A stretch of 64,000 nt of DNA from Polymyxa betae (GCA_003693705.1 RBZT01000855.1:124001-188000); one strand, 5' to 3'. Shown: positions 1 through 13,728, counted from the stretch's first letter. The notes: generated by a model not told the origin, from the letters alone. Made by a program: numbers and translations.

Positions 1-23
1 AAATCAATGATTTTGGTTTTCAG

Positions 24-2045
<2,022 letters not shown>

Positions 2046-2156
2046 AAGCTTGAGAGTGCCTGAATGAAACCTGATCCAGTGATTTTCAGTACTAAACGTC
2101 GACTAGGAAAATATATTTATATGTATAGTGTAAAATCGAATAAATTAGAAAGAACA

Positions 2157-2890
2157 TCAACAGAGCAAACAGCAGTCTCGTGGTATGTTTTTAGACATTG
2201 AACTCTGCTTCTGCTTTCCTTTCTTCGCTCTTCGATGATCTTGTGATGCTAACGCTTCTCTCACAGCCTGTTCGAAAACACTTGAACAGCCTTCACTGGT
2301 CTTTGCTGAACATTCCATGTAGGCAACGGCGTTGATATCTCGTGCTAATTTCGTTCCAGCTTCTGGCAATGAGGTTCGTATGCCCGGAACCCTTCTTAGA
2401 TCGCATTTGCTGCCTACAACTAGCGACGATATGAGTGTGTTGAAACATGCAGGTATAAAGAATACGAACGCATCAATGGGACGCCCTTTGCATAATCCAG
2501 AATCTCTGGCATCCATTTTGTTTTAACGTGATCAAAAGCATCCTGATTATTAACAGAAAAAACGACGATAAAAACATCGATATTTGAATATGACAAGAGA
2601 CGAATCTGATCGAATTCCTCTTGACCAGCATTATCCCACAGAGCAAGCTCCACTTTCCTGCCGTCAATAATTCTGTCCAGTGAACAATTCTCGAATATGG
2701 TTGGTTCATGTTCCGAGTTAAACTCATTTGTTGCATATCGTGTGAGCAAGCTGGTCTTGCCTACGGCCCCGTCACCGATCAGGACAATTTTAACATGGCG
2801 CGAATTCAGGCCCGGGGGAGGATAGCGAACAGTTCCAGGGCGAGCGCGAGTTGTGCCAGGACGGCAACGAATCGTTCCACGAATGGTCAT
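2157..2890 (-). CDS. Rho/Rac-family small GTPase
   Basis: Membrane-anchored molecular switch for actin and polarity. Exons 2470-2890 and 2157-2419 flank a 50-nt intron. Visible motifs are P-loop GDGAVGKTS, switch II WDNAGQEEFD, the guanine-specificity region LVVGSKCDLRR (a Ser-Lys-Cys-Asp variant of T/NKxD) and ECSAKTSEGCSSVFEQA. The C-terminus is a basic stretch and CLLC, a CaaX box ending in Cys. The Rho insert region before the second half is present but short. An N-terminal extension of about 30 Arg/Pro-rich residues precedes the G domain; the true start could be internal. The usual Rho T/NKxD is replaced by SKCD, seen in some divergent Rho proteins. Confidence 0.88.
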
Positions 2891-3066
2891 AGAAACGTAG
2901 GTAGAAGAGAGTGAAGGCCAGCGTTGGGAAAGGGCTCCCTCTGATAGCAGCGGACCACGTAGGAAGAGCCATGTCGTTACGCATCAGATTGTTACAGGAG
3001 ACGGCAATGCGTCAACTGTATTCATATTCCAAGCTTGAAGCTAACATAGGTTATATTATTAGGATT

Positions 3067-5934
3067 TTATCTGGCGGTTTCCATGTGGTCGAGAATGGCG
3101 AGGAACGCGCGATCCACCTCGTCGGCGAGCTGGATCTCGGATCTTTCGAAGCCCGGAGCAGGTCTGAGAATAGACAGCAGTCTGATGACCTCGGTTAGCA
3201 AGAAAGGATGGGAACGAGCGATTTGTATAAGTGCGGGTAATGATCTTCTGAGAACGATGATGTACGGAACAATCGAGTCAACTGTTTCGTCAGAGAACCT
3301 CTTTAGAACAGAATCACACAAATCTCTCGTTCTTGACTGGTAAACGAGAGAAAGCTCTGATAGAAGAGCAAGAGCGAAAACTTGCTCTTCCTCGTAATCA
3401 CGCGACAGTAATTCCGGCAGATGGGCTATTGCACCTTCTAGACTGCTAACACCAATTACAAGCTTGGGCAGAATTGTCAGTGGCAAGCCTTGGAACAAAG
3501 AATATTGCAAGAGATTAGGCGAACGCCTAAATTCGCCGTCTGTGAATCTAAATATGGCAGATTTGACATTGTCGTTGGGGATAGAACAAGATCTTTCAAA
3601 AAGCTTGGCAATCACAGCATTGGAGTGAAACAGTCGCTGTTTGTCTGGGACTCTGCTCTGGATAGATAATCTCTCATGGCGGATGCGGATTACACGTAAA
3701 ACAGACAAGAATATCTCTACCAGTGAAGGCGACGACCAAACCCTGTCGCTGATGGAGAGAGCTCTTGCAGGGTCTTGCGTCAAAGTTGCAGTCGAAACTG
3801 GAGAGGAAGAAAAATAGGTCAACGCGTCAAAATAAAACGACACCCGGCCGAGAACACGGCACCAACGTCTCCAAAGTTCCAAAAAGCAAACGAACAGATA
3901 GGGCTGAAGTTGCTCGTCGAGTTCAAGCAGCCTTGGAATCCATCCCAGCACTTCAGACGAGAGAGAAACAGATTTCTCATCTGGAAGCGATAATAAATAC
4001 TCCAGATAATGAGCTGATATGCGATGAGAATCGTTTGGCTTATCCCGACTCAATCCAATCCGATCAGGAACTAGAGAGCACAGGTCATGATCGCTATGGA
4101 GCAACTCGCAGCGTGATTCATAAAGAAGATCTTGTAACAGTGGCTGGAGAGAGGCAAACATAGAACTCGACCGCCCCAGACACCGCATCACCTTGAATAT
4201 CGGCACAGAATCAAGGATGGAATCTGAGTATCTGAAAGGAATGACGCCATCGGCAGTTCTTTTCTGAGCAATGCGATTATAATAAAGAGCATAATATGCG
4301 ACCAGGATAACAGTAGCAGGATTGCTGCACTGTTCAGACGCTTGATTCAGAAGGCGTGGCTTCATTGCATTCGATATTAATTGAACAATGCGATTTTCTG
4401 AGAATAACGGTTGCGCCCTTAATAGCTTATTCGATTGGCAGCAGATATTGACACAGAGCTCTGCAGATCGCTGTAAAACAGAGATCCAATTGGGATTGTA
4501 GACGGGATCGGCGAGCAAGTTCGATAGACAGTCCTTAAACCGATCCCGTAAGACAGCGTTGTTCGCAAGTTTCTTTGTAAACAGGGGCGCGTTCAAGACA
4601 GAATAAACAATCCCAAACATATCGTTCGCAGCGTCGAATAAGATGTCAGTAAGTTTTGGCGATACATCGCTGATGATCAAATCAGAGAGCTTCTCAACAT
4701 GACCTGCTAGCAGCCGAACAGGAACACCAACACAATCTGAAATCAATGAGCCCATTGAACGTTCGCCATTCAAGCTCCCTAAAGCAACTTGTTTGAAAAG
4801 CGATGATGTGGTGACTGATCGCAGGATATTCCCAACATGTTCTGTGGATATCGCCTTGAATAGACTTGAACACTGAAATAGGAAGCACAAACAGAAATCG
4901 GCGAGATTGCGATTTGCGACAAGCAGCCTTCTGCACGACATAACCTCCAGCACAGCCGTGGTTAAATCTCGAGGAAACACTATCTGTATAATTGCTTGTA
5001 GCTGACAAGCAGCACGGATGGTCAAAGTCGCTTGTACGGCAGCAATGGCATCAGAAAGTTGCTCGGCTTTGACCTTAGCAAGTAGGTCCTGCAGATGACG
5101 AAGAAATCGATCCAGCAATTTGAGAGCCAATGGACCATTAGCTTGAGCAGCTCGTTGATTAGATAAATGGGCACGAGAAGTGATGGCAGATGGCGAATTT
5201 GACTTTAAACAAGCTAGAAATCGAACAGCTCCAATGGTTCGTTGCTGTAGAATCTCGGAAATAAACTCGATATCATCGTTCAATGTTGATGTGATTTGCA
5301 GAGTTAAATGAGGTGCAGCCTGATGCTTCACAAGAAGATTTCGAATTGTGAACGATGTCAACGAATTGAGACCAGCAGCACGAATCAAGAGCGTCTCGAT
5401 TGTCTTTGCGAATTCAGGCTCGCTTAAAAATAGCAGAACCATGGTCTCGATAAGAGCAGTAAACAGATCGTGGCAATTGATCAAAATCCGATAGCAGAGC
5501 TCGATACCAGTTCTTTGAATAAGAAACGCCTTGATTAATTCGGACAATGGAACGATCTGAATCGAATGCAGAAGGGCTACAGCAACGATGGCAGCGATTT
5601 CTTCTTGAAATAGTTTATCAGACAGAATCGAGTGAGCCGTCTGATCTCTGATCAGCTGAAAAACAATCCCGATCCGGTAATCGAGCGATTGTTTGGAAAA
5701 ATCGAAATTAGTGATCAGTAGGCGATCATCAGTTTGCATCGGCTGCCGAACAATCTCGTGAAGGCGCAGGACGAAGTTGGCCTGAGCTGGGACTCGATCG
5801 AGAACCGATCGAAGCGCCGGCTGACGCTCAGCCTGCTCTACTAGAACAGGCAGGAACGGGATGAGATCGGCTGGGGTTTGTGTCTGCAATGCCTCGATAT
5901 CAAGGACCCGGACGGCATCATACACATTGGGCAT
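3067..5934 (-). CDS. INTS2: Integrator complex subunit 2 (INTS2)
   Basis: Scaffold subunit of Integrator, which cleaves snRNA 3' ends and attenuates promoter-proximal RNA polymerase II. A single open frame of about 955 residues with helical-repeat character throughout. The assignment rests on two blocks that align with animal INTS2: VILVAYYALYYNRIAQK with the following SxxLDxxPI segment, and near the C-terminus FQGLPLTILPKLVIGVSSLE followed by HLPELL and EEEQVFALALLSEL. The N-terminal DLIPFLPVLVEQAE matches the family start. I set the start at the ATG ending at 5934 (MPNVYDAVRVLD). The frame is open to about 6021 without another ATG. A short first exon from an ATG near 6043, spliced at a GTAAGT donor, is possible. 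Shorter than the roughly 1200-residue human protein. Divergent from COG7. Confidence 0.85.
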   Translation of the reverse strand: MPNVYDAVRVLDIEALQTQTPADLIPFLPVLVEQAERQPALRSVLDRVPAQANFVLRLHEIVRQPMQTDDRLLITNFDFSKQSLDYRIGIVFQLIRDQTAHSILSDKLFQEEIAAIVAVALLHSIQIVPLSELIKAFLIQRTGIELCYRILINCHDLFTALIETMVLLFLSEPEFAKTIETLLIRAAGLNSLTSFTIRNLLVKHQAAPHLTLQITSTLNDDIEFISEILQQRTIGAVRFLACLKSNSPSAITSRAHLSNQRAAQANGPLALKLLDRFLRHLQDLLAKVKAEQLSDAIAAVQATLTIRAACQLQAIIQIVFPRDLTTAVLEVMSCRRLLVANRNLADFCLCFLFQCSSLFKAISTEHVGNILRSVTTSSLFKQVALGSLNGERSMGSLISDCVGVPVRLLAGHVEKLSDLIISDVSPKLTDILFDAANDMFGIVYSVLNAPLFTKKLANNAVLRDRFKDCLSNLLADPVYNPNWISVLQRSAELCVNICCQSNKLLRAQPLFSENRIVQLISNAMKPRLLNQASEQCSNPATVILVAYYALYYNRIAQKRTADGVIPFRYSDSILDSVPIFKVMRCLGRSSSMFASLQPLLQDLLYESRCELLHSDHDLCSLVPDRIGLSRDKPNDSHRISAHYLEYLLSLPDEKSVSLSSEVLGWIPRLLELDEQLQPYLFVCFLELWRRWCRVLGRVSFYFDALTYFSSSPVSTATLTQDPARALSISDRVWSSPSLVEIFLSVLRVIRIRHERLSIQSRVPDKQRLFHSNAVIAKLFERSCSIPNDNVKSAIFRFTDGEFRRSPNLLQYSLFQGLPLTILPKLVIGVSSLEGAIAHLPELLSRDYEEEQVFALALLSELSLVYQSRTRDLCDSVLKRFSDETVDSIVPYIIVLRRSLPALIQIARSHPFLLTEVIRLLSILRPAPGFERSEIQLADEVDRAFLAILDHMETAR

Positions 5935-6203
5935 TGGCCTATTTGGGGCATTCCGATAATAGGGCGCATTCAACTTCCTCTCACGAATCACTTTTTCTAT
6001 GATAAAATTACTTACAAACAATTTTCTCGAAACGGGAACATATCTATCAGGTAATTAGATGCGGTTCTCATTCTTTGTTTGTTACAGGTTGTAGATGCAG
6101 TTAGCGTTTGATACGCTGCAGTTGGAATGCTCGTTATTGAACTTCGCGATTTGTATCTTGAACAGTCCTACGTAACTTTCGAACCCAATCTCTCTCTGAA
6201 CAG

Positions 6204-6233
6204 CATACACTGAAGCTGTGCATTCAGTGTATG
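6204..6233. promoter_or_regulatory. 11-bp perfect inverted repeat in the INTS2/COG7 divergent promoter
   Basis: Arms CATACACTGAA (6204-6214) and TTCAGTGTATG (6223-6233) are exact reverse complements around the 8-nt spacer GCTGTGCA. The repeat lies in the roughly 500-bp gene-free stretch between the oppositely transcribed INTS2 and COG7 genes. It could be a dimeric transcription-factor site or an RNA hairpin in a 5' leader. Nothing else in 5935-6498 stands out. Confidence 0.45.
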
Positions 6234-6498
6234 TTTGTGTTTAACATGAGTAAGCTCAATTATACAAAGAATCACTACAATGTCAACGATCCCCAAAAAG
6301 AAAGAAGGTGGAGCTGTTACTTATTACACCTTCAAACCCCGATACTTTTCAGTACCGAATTAAACAGTACTGTTTATTCTACAATCGTTTAGCATTGTCT
6401 ATGTTTACGACTGGAAAAAATTATCAGGAAAAGATGCGTGTTGAGTGATATAAATTGTCTCTGAGTTTCAGTGAGTGGTTGACTGTCGTTGGAGATTG

Positions 6499-9385
6499 AT
6501 GAGATCGCGATCCACTTCGCCTCGTCAATTTAGGCGATCGGTTGCGGTGTCAGTCAACCAGCTCCTGGAACAAGCCCGAACCAATAACGCTTTTTTAAAT
6601 GAGGTCGGAACCATTGTTGTTGTTCCCGCCAGCTGATTTTACAGGCTGCTATAGGAGATCATCTCGGATCTGGTTTGCAAAGCCCAGATCGAAAGTAATA
6701 CCATTTCAGACGAGATCAATCATCACTCGAAAGAGATTATGGAAAGACTGCCATTGTATGGGGTTGAGTTCCAGCTCTTCATTCTGGACTCAAATTCTTA
6801 TGCAGAGCTGAATCGGAACTCGGTTCGGTTTCGCTTATGGTGAGCAATCTATCAAGGAGATTGTTAGCTGTAAAATCACAGCTGAAGATGGCCGATGAGC
6901 GCACCGAACGATCGGTTGGCTTTCTGGAGAATATCGACAAGATTAAGTCCCGAATAGAATACTGTGCTAAACTTATATCTGAAGTACAAAATTGGAAATA
7001 TCGCCTGAAAATGATCGATGTGCTGTTTGGCTCTAGAGAATTTGAGCGCATCGCTTCTGAGATTCAGGTCGCTTTTGAAGGTATAGCAGCTTAGTCATTC
7101 GCTACTGATATATCGGTTGTAGGAGATGGAAACCTGTGTTCAGATGCTGACAAAGGTTCCTGAGTATGATCGCAGGCTGTCAGGTGATTGATCAACTGTG
7201 CGCTCATAGATTCGACTGAACTATTCACCGACAGAACTGGGCGAACTGAGAACAAAATTAGAGACGATGTGCTCTCCACATTTGCTTGCAGCGATTCAGG
7301 CTCGCGATTACACTGCCGTCAAGTCGTTTCGAACCATTTTCTCGAAAATCGGTCGAAGCCAGACAGTGGCTCAAATCTATCTGAGCTCTTGTACTGATTG
7401 GCTATCACAGCTCGACTCGAAGTTCCACGCTGACGTCAGCTTTGTTCCTATTTGTATCGTTCAATCTAAATACTGCTAACAGGATCGCTGCTTAGAAATT
7501 GAGAAGTGGCTGCCAGCCTATTATTCAGAAGTTGCAAAGATGTTGCATGAAGAACTGCAGACAGTGTCCGAGCACTTCCTTGAGGTTGTATCGGTCGATT
7601 TAGGTGAGTTTGTAATCAGCTCGTGAGCTGTTATTGAGCGATGTTGCAGTCGTGCACGTAGTCAAAGCCATCAAAAGGAAGCTTACCGTTTGGTTGGAAA
7701 AATTCGTTTCGGATAATGTTAATTCGATTGATGGAGTTGTATTCGCTCTGCGGAAATCACAGGATTTCTTAGTTGATCTTTATAAACTACCATGCCTTTC
7801 GGAATCATCCGATTCGATAACAGAGATATTGACTTCGTTTGCTGCCGTTTTCATACCATTTTCTTCGAGGTTTGTTGGCTTCTATTCAAGTATGCACGTT
7901 CTAAATACTCATTTTAGATATTTGGATCTGGAATCGAAAAAGCTTTCATTATCTTCTGCTCAACTGCGAAGTTTATTGGAAGTCAGCGCCGATTGTCAAT
8001 CTACTTTGAACTCGATAGAGAAGTCATCAGGTTTGAACGTTGGACCAGTTCTTTCCACTTTTTTAGCAAGTTGTCAGAAATACTATTTGTGGCTTGTCGT
8101 CAGGCTCTAAGCAGATGCCAATCGTTTGCTGAGGGGCTGAACGTTAAGAGCTTTCAACTCGCCGTTGACGCTTTCATCTCTGATTTCTTTGAGGTTCAAC
8201 AGCAACAACGTACCTGTTTCACCCTCTTAATTGGCCATTTTCACTTAGCGTCTGCTCTTATGTCTCCGTCATATTCGCAAGCTTGCAGGACATGATTCCA
8301 ACGATGCCGGCAGCTCCGAATGGTCATCGACTACCAGCGCATTCCGACTTGTTCGCTTTGCAAAGAACTTACGTATTCAGGTAGGGGTATCTGCTTGGAT
8401 AGGTCTTCACATCTGATGCTTGCAAAGCTAGAAGCACTCGATACTGATTGCGTCACTTCCATCGCTCGCTTATTATCTCCTCTGATTAGCGAAAGTGAGC
8501 CTGGCGATCTGAGCATACAATTTTGTCGATTGCTGGTTCCGCAGCACAGGGCCACCCTGGACTATCTGTGCAACTTTGTTGATATCAGCCTGTCCGGTAT
8601 GAGTGTTTATTGGTAACTTCCTTGGTTTCTAACTCCACTTAGCCGAAAAGAAATTGTTATCGCAATCACGAGCTTCGGCACTCAAGCTCGAAAAGGCCAT
8701 GAAAACATTTGCCTTTGATACCATGCTGAAAGGCATTCGGGATGTCCTACGTGGCTTTAGCACTTGGCCGTGCTGGAACCAAGACGATTCGGTCAACGAA
8801 ATTTCTTGCTTGCTTCATTGCGACTAAATTACTGTTGATAGGAAATGTCAGTTTTCTCATCACAGCCATCTGATTACATAACCCGAATGGGAGATCATCT
8901 TTTCGGATTTGTGCCTGAATTAGAGGCTCGCCTGAACAGTGGTGCGTTGTACCGAAATATCGTATATTGAAGATAATGTTGCTTTAGACGATACTGCAAA
9001 TGAATCCGGAGATGATATGCTATTATGGCTACGGCAGCTATCATTTGGTGCCGTCGACGATGTTCTGGAACAAATATCCAGGCTGCCTTTATTGTCTAAT
9101 TGCGGCGCCAAGTAATTTCTTTGTTCACTGTTCAATAGCGCATTTTGAATGTGTATTAGGCAGCTTGCTACGGATTTGGAGTACTTGGCTAACATTATAT
9201 CGGCTTTGGGCATTGAGGCACCATCAAATCTCACTACAGTACAGAAGTCGTTGCTGTTATCCCCTCATGAGATTTCCACTATGAAGATTGACTCGAGAGC
9301 CGATCAGAATCGAGTTGAAGAAATCGCATCCATCCGGCAACAGTCTTCTCCAAAGAAGACTGTTAAGAATCAAATTAGTTCATAA
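6499..9385 (+). CDS. COG7: Conserved oligomeric Golgi complex subunit 7 (COG7)
   Basis: Tethering subunit of the COG complex, which acts in retrograde intra-Golgi vesicle docking. It is split by many small introns. Exons fixed by frame are 6499-6603, 6655-6755, 6806-7067, 7123-7183 and 7235-7434, with more to the stop at 9383-9385. The N-terminal half is coiled coil (NHHSKEIMERLPL; SVGFLENIDKIKSRIEYCAK), as in the family. The strongest match is near the C-terminus, IRQLATDLEYLANIISALGI, which corresponds to the human QLATDIDYLINVMDALGL block. LETMCSPHLLAAIQARDYTA and FAFDTMLKGIRDVL also fit. The final residues are KTVKNQISS. The stop overlaps that of the convergent small gene by 6 bp. Confidence 0.87.
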
Positions 9386-9849
9386 GGGTGCTTTGCCATT
9401 GCCCTTTGTGGTAATATGGTACATAAATATATAAACCATGGAGGGCAGCTCTGGCTTCTCCGCTGACTGTATGTCGTTCATATCTTTCACCGAAAGAAGG
9501 CAAATGTTCAAAGTGCTGCAGTAATACAACATCACCCGCAAGCGAACTCCATCATCACCGAAAGCCACAATAAAGCGAAACGCAATCTGTTCTAATTTCC
9601 CAATGTTTATCCCCTTTTTTCCGACTTGACATCGCCTCCCAGAGTTGTGGGAAAACTCTCCGTGCTAAAGCAGCGGATGGCCAGATCGAGGGAAAAAGTG
9701 TCTAACTTGAGTTCGGCTCGGGTGAAGATAGGTCGGGATGCCGAGCGGTGAACGCTCACATCCGTTACGCACAAGTTGATGCTGACTGCTCCATTCCCAC
9801 GAAAATTTCCATCTGTGGTTTGCTGAATTCCGAAGAAACGGGATTTCAT
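9380..9849 (-). CDS. Hypothetical protein, 141 aa
   Basis: Two exons, 9631-9849 and 9380-9586, join in phase 0 across a 44-nt GT-AG intron. The product is 141 residues with no motif I recognise. It has an N-terminal RFFGIQQTTDGNFRGNG, a middle LDTFSLDLAIRCFSTESFP and a hydrophobic block IAFRFIVAFGDDGVRLRVML, which suggests a small alpha/beta fold. No signal peptide or transmembrane segment is clear. The TGA stop (9380-9382) lies inside the last codons of COG7 on the other strand. It is divergent from the SLC45-like transporter with about 56 bp between start codons. Function unknown. Confidence 0.5.
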
Positions 9850-9905
9850 GCGACTTGAGTGACTGCGTTAGTCTTCAGACAAAATCTGAGTCGCATCTGG
9901 TGTGT

Positions 9906-11534
9906 ATGATCGCGACTACCGATACCAAGACCTACTCACTCCAGCAAGATGCAAAGCAGCCTGGCATGAACGCCGTCTCGGACCCCGGTTCGCCTGACGA
10001 TGAATCTGCTACGACAGATGATGCCCCAAAAGGCAACTTCTTATGGAGTCGTAAAAAACTGTTTGCCGTCCTGCTGTCGGCGATGGCGAGCAGCTTAGCC
10101 TGGGCCGTCCAAGTAATGCTCCTTCATTATGTTATTGGTTCATGTAATCAGTGCTAGGTGGGTTATTCGACGCCAACTTTACTGCATTTGGGTATGCACC
10201 CAGATACGGTGGGATTAGCATGGCTTGCAGGGCCACTTTCAGGCATCATTGTTCAACCGTTAATTGGGATCCTGTCGGACAACTGTCAGAGTAAATTTGG
10301 GCGGCGTCGCCCCTTTATTCTGGGAGCCGCACTGTCGACCGCGCTCTCGCTAATTCTCTTCTCCCAAACGGAACGAATAGGACGCGCTCTGCTAGGCGAG
10401 AACGAGCTGCAGATAAAATTTAGCCTAAGTCTGGCAATATTCATATTTTGTATGATGGATTGCTCCATCAACGCAATGATGGCACCGACTCGAGCGTTGA
10501 TTGCTGATCTTGTGCCGACTTCTCAGCAGAGCGAAGCTACCGCATATGTCAGCATCCATGACGGTCTTGGGAAAGCAACCGGGTATTTAATCGGATCTGT
10601 ATGCGAATTTCCATTGTCGGACGATTCGACTTGTTCATAGTGCTTTCAGATCAATCTTGAAAAGTTGCTTCCTCGACTCGGTGGCGAGCTTCAAATAGTA
10701 TTTATGGGCGCCGCTATCCTGATTGTAGTTTTCTGCTTGATAACCGTCTGCTTGGCAAATGACGATCGAAAATACGAAGGTGGATACAGCGGTCAACATC
10801 ACAGTTCAGGGCCCAACTTCATTCGTGCTGTCTGCACATCGTTCGCCGTTATACCTCGTCTGCCCAAAGCAGTTCGCAGAGCCTTTTTTATCCAGTTCTG
10901 CAATTCATTCGCCTGGTTTTCATTCATGGTTTATGGAACCGACTATTTCGGTCAGCATATCAACAAAGGCTTACCTTGGGCTGTCACGGGTTCGGTTGAT
11001 CGAATGAATTACGATGAAGGCGTTCGTATTGGGAACTTCGCTCTGTTTTTCCTGTCGATCACGTCTGCCGGATTCGCACATTGCTTGGCGGCTCTGATCA
11101 GACGATTCAGTCTAATATCGGTATTTGTGGTCGCCGAGTTGCATTTGATGTTGACCTTGCTGATTATGCCTTTTATCTCCACAAACCAAAGTGCAATTCT
11201 GCTCTACAGTGTGTTAGGCCTGACGTTCGCCGCAACGAATACGATCCCTTGGATGATTGTGACCAGAGAGATTTCTCGAATGCCAGAAGCTGGTGTCTTC
11301 TCTGCGACTTTTAATCTATCACAATGCCTCCCACAAATTATTGCTAGTCTGCTGAGCGGCCCGATTTTACTAAAATATAACGGCAGCGTTGCATCGATTT
11401 TCGTCATGGGTGCTGTTGGAGCGGGTTTGGCAAGCTGCATGATTTTAGCTCTGGTTGAAGAGCACCCAAACGAATACGAACAACTGGACGAAGGACAAAC
11501 ATCCAATGTATCGGTTGTTGTAAGATCTCATTGA
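9906..11534 (+). CDS. SLC45/sucrose-transporter-like MFS transporter
   Basis: Proton-coupled sugar symporter family (plant SUC/SUT, animal SLC45). Exons are 9906-10112, 10158-10598 and 10650-11534 with introns of 45 and 51 nt. Start is the ATG at 9906 (MIATTDTKT). About 510 residues with roughly 12 predicted membrane segments. The loop between helices 2 and 3 reads GILSDNCQSKFGRRRPFILG, the SLC45/SUT form of MFS motif A. PTRALIADLVP and the TM7-side block FCNSFAWFSFMVYGTDYFGQ are also typical, as is NTIPWMIVTREISRMPEAGV in the second half. The N-terminal 60 residues are polar and cytosolic. Substrate cannot be told from sequence. Confidence 0.87.
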
Positions 11535-11694
11535 ACTAATACTATAGACTCAAAAATATAAAATATTACCATATAAGTGTTGAATCTCACATTCTGTTAG
11601 AACTGAGTACGAAATTGCGATCTGGGCAACAGAGACAAGTCGAAATATGAGTTATTCGTTTGGTAAACGATAAAGCAGTGGATGATGAACCATT

Positions 11695-11970
11695 ATGGCC
11701 CACTTCGACGATGATTCAGAGGCAACTTTTGGCGTTTTAAGTTTTTACACGTCGAGGTTGTTACTGGAAAATGGAATCTAGCGCTGTAATTAACCAGTAA
11801 AGCGTTTTGTTGCAAATCTAGCATCGAAGGGCATCAGCGAGGGCCTAATTCCTGTACAGCCCATCGAAAGAACCCGAACAGAAATGGATGAACAGCCTGT
11901 GAAGCTGACCCAGCCTAGGCCATCAAAAAATATATCATGGCTTGATCTGTGGACACAGCAATTAGGCTAA
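11695..11970 (+). CDS. Possible small protein, 68 aa
   Basis: Proposed exons 11695-11733 and 11803-11970 join in phase 0 across a 69-nt intron. They give a 68-residue protein from MAHFDDDSEATFG to ISWLDLWTQQLG. The second exon is open with coding-like composition (ASKGISEGLIPVQPIERTR). The stop at 11968-11970 overlaps the NOA1 stop on the other strand by 9 bp, the same arrangement as the COG7 pair, which mildly supports it. No family recognised. It could instead be part of the 3' UTR of the transporter. Confidence 0.35.
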
Positions 11971-13663
11971 GCAATATCCAATAGAATAGTTTCCGTACCG
12001 AAGCCACCCGTCACCCATGATGCGAATATCTTGGAAAATTACGAGGCTCAACGCTCGAGACGGGTCTGATGGAATGCCAAGAATGTCTATCAGAAATTTA
12101 AACGATGTGTTAATAATTGAATAGTAATACAAACCGAGGCGATTTTTCATCAGATCCGTCGCCTTCGCTGTTTGTGTCACGTGCAGTTTGACATTAGGGG
12201 ATATGTAAGCAGTAAACAGGAAAGGAGGGCCTAGATGAGATAAGGTGACATAGGCAGTAGCAGCAACGGTTTATACCATCAACATGGTCAATTCGGGCAA
12301 GTCCAGCTAATAACAGTGACTGGCCTTGCTTTATTCTGTATGAAACGGGAACAATTGGTTTCTTGATGGCAATCAAATCGCGCTCGTCCGAAGTTAATCG
12401 TCGCAAGAGCGGTAGATCGGCATACACTCCAGGGGTATCAAATAACTTGACCGCCGATTTGGAAGCAGGTCCCCGAACCGTAAACGGGATGATACTACCA
12501 ATAGAAAAATAAAAAACAATTACAAAGGTGCAATATACAGAAGACGTCATACCCGAGTGTTGTGCCTGCGATGTTTGAAGTCGTGACCGGGATCTTCTCA
12601 CTGATTTCTTTCACATCGTCTTTTATACGAACTCGACTTTTGCGAACTCCTCGGTTGACGCCTTTAATCATCCCTTTTTGTAACAGATGATTGATGAACC
12701 TAGACCGCGTTGAAAGCAGTATTCTCAGTAGTAAAACCAAACATACGTGCTTTTGCCAACATTGCAAGACCCAAGCACATAAATATCGCGATTGGTTCGC
12801 TCTGCTAGCTCTTGGGCGTCGTTGATTAGAGCCGGCACACCTTGTCCTGTTCTCGAGCTTATCACGTGAACGCTACGGGCAGAGATGTGCATATCCCGTG
12901 CTTGAGATCTCACCCATTCCCTGAAGGTAGGTTTAATGGTTGTTCAAGCAAACAATCTGAAACCAACCTGACGCGCATTAACGATGCGCCCTTAGGAAGG
13001 AGATCAAATTTATTTGCAATCAAAATAACTGGATTCGATCCGCCAATTATTTCAGTCAAACCTGGGAAGACAGAAGCTTGGAAATCGGTAACATCGATCA
13101 GCTTCATAACAACTGAACTTCTGACTGAAAGCAGCATGCATTCAAAATGTTGCAGTTTGAATAGTAGAGAATAACCTACGGCTGTCACCCAATATTTGAT
13201 TTTTGAGGGCAGTTCGAAAATCATCGGCGACGATGTCCTGCATTTGACCCTGAGGCAGTCCATTATATGTTAATTGATGGCATCGCATGCAGATTAGGCT
13301 GTGCGACGCTTCCGAAATCGCTGTATTCTCATCAATGCCGTCTTTGATCAAGGTCTCGGCATGACATCTTTTAGCTTCAACAATATGTTCAGGCAAGTAC
13401 CTGAACACATATTGATATGTCAAAACGGATGCCAACGACATTGGATACCCGGGTTTCGAATGATCGCTGGTGTGAAATTGTGCACCGCAACCACAGCAGT
13501 TTCGTAATGGCAGCTGGAATGTAGGGACTGATTCTCGTTTCAGCTCAGTAGAAGGAGCCAGGCACGAAGACAATGCCCTGACGTGACTTTTATCTGCGAT
13601 TAAACAACGTAAAGGGTGTCTGTTATAATGAACAATGAATCGGGTCCACCTTGATAATACCAT
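11962..13663 (-). CDS. NOA1: Mitochondrial circularly permuted GTPase NOA1 (YqeH family)
   Basis: GTPase needed for mitochondrial ribosome assembly and translation. The start ATG ends at 13663 and begins an Arg-rich presequence (MVLSRWTRFIVHYNRHPLRC) suited to mitochondrial import. A zinc-binding domain follows (CCGCG and later CMRCH). The G motifs come in permuted order: G4 ANKFDLLP, then G5-like VISSRTGQGV, then G1 LGSCNVGKST and FINHLLQKG, then G3 DTPGV. This G4-G5-G1-G3 order defines the YqeH/NOA1 family. C-terminal exons read AGLARIDHVDG and KLHVTQTAKATDLMKNRLG, ending GDGWLRYGNYSIGYCLA; the last splices are less certain. A tandem telomere-like box lies 66-79 bp upstream of the ATG. Confidence 0.87.
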
Positions 13664-13728
13664 GTTGTTCACTGACTACAGTGCCATAGAAATTGCGTTT
13701 CCAAGGAGAGTGTCATCCCCAGCTCGTG

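Noticed and set aside
3765-4163. 132-codon plus-strand frame.
   Set aside because: Antisense to INTS2, no family resemblance.
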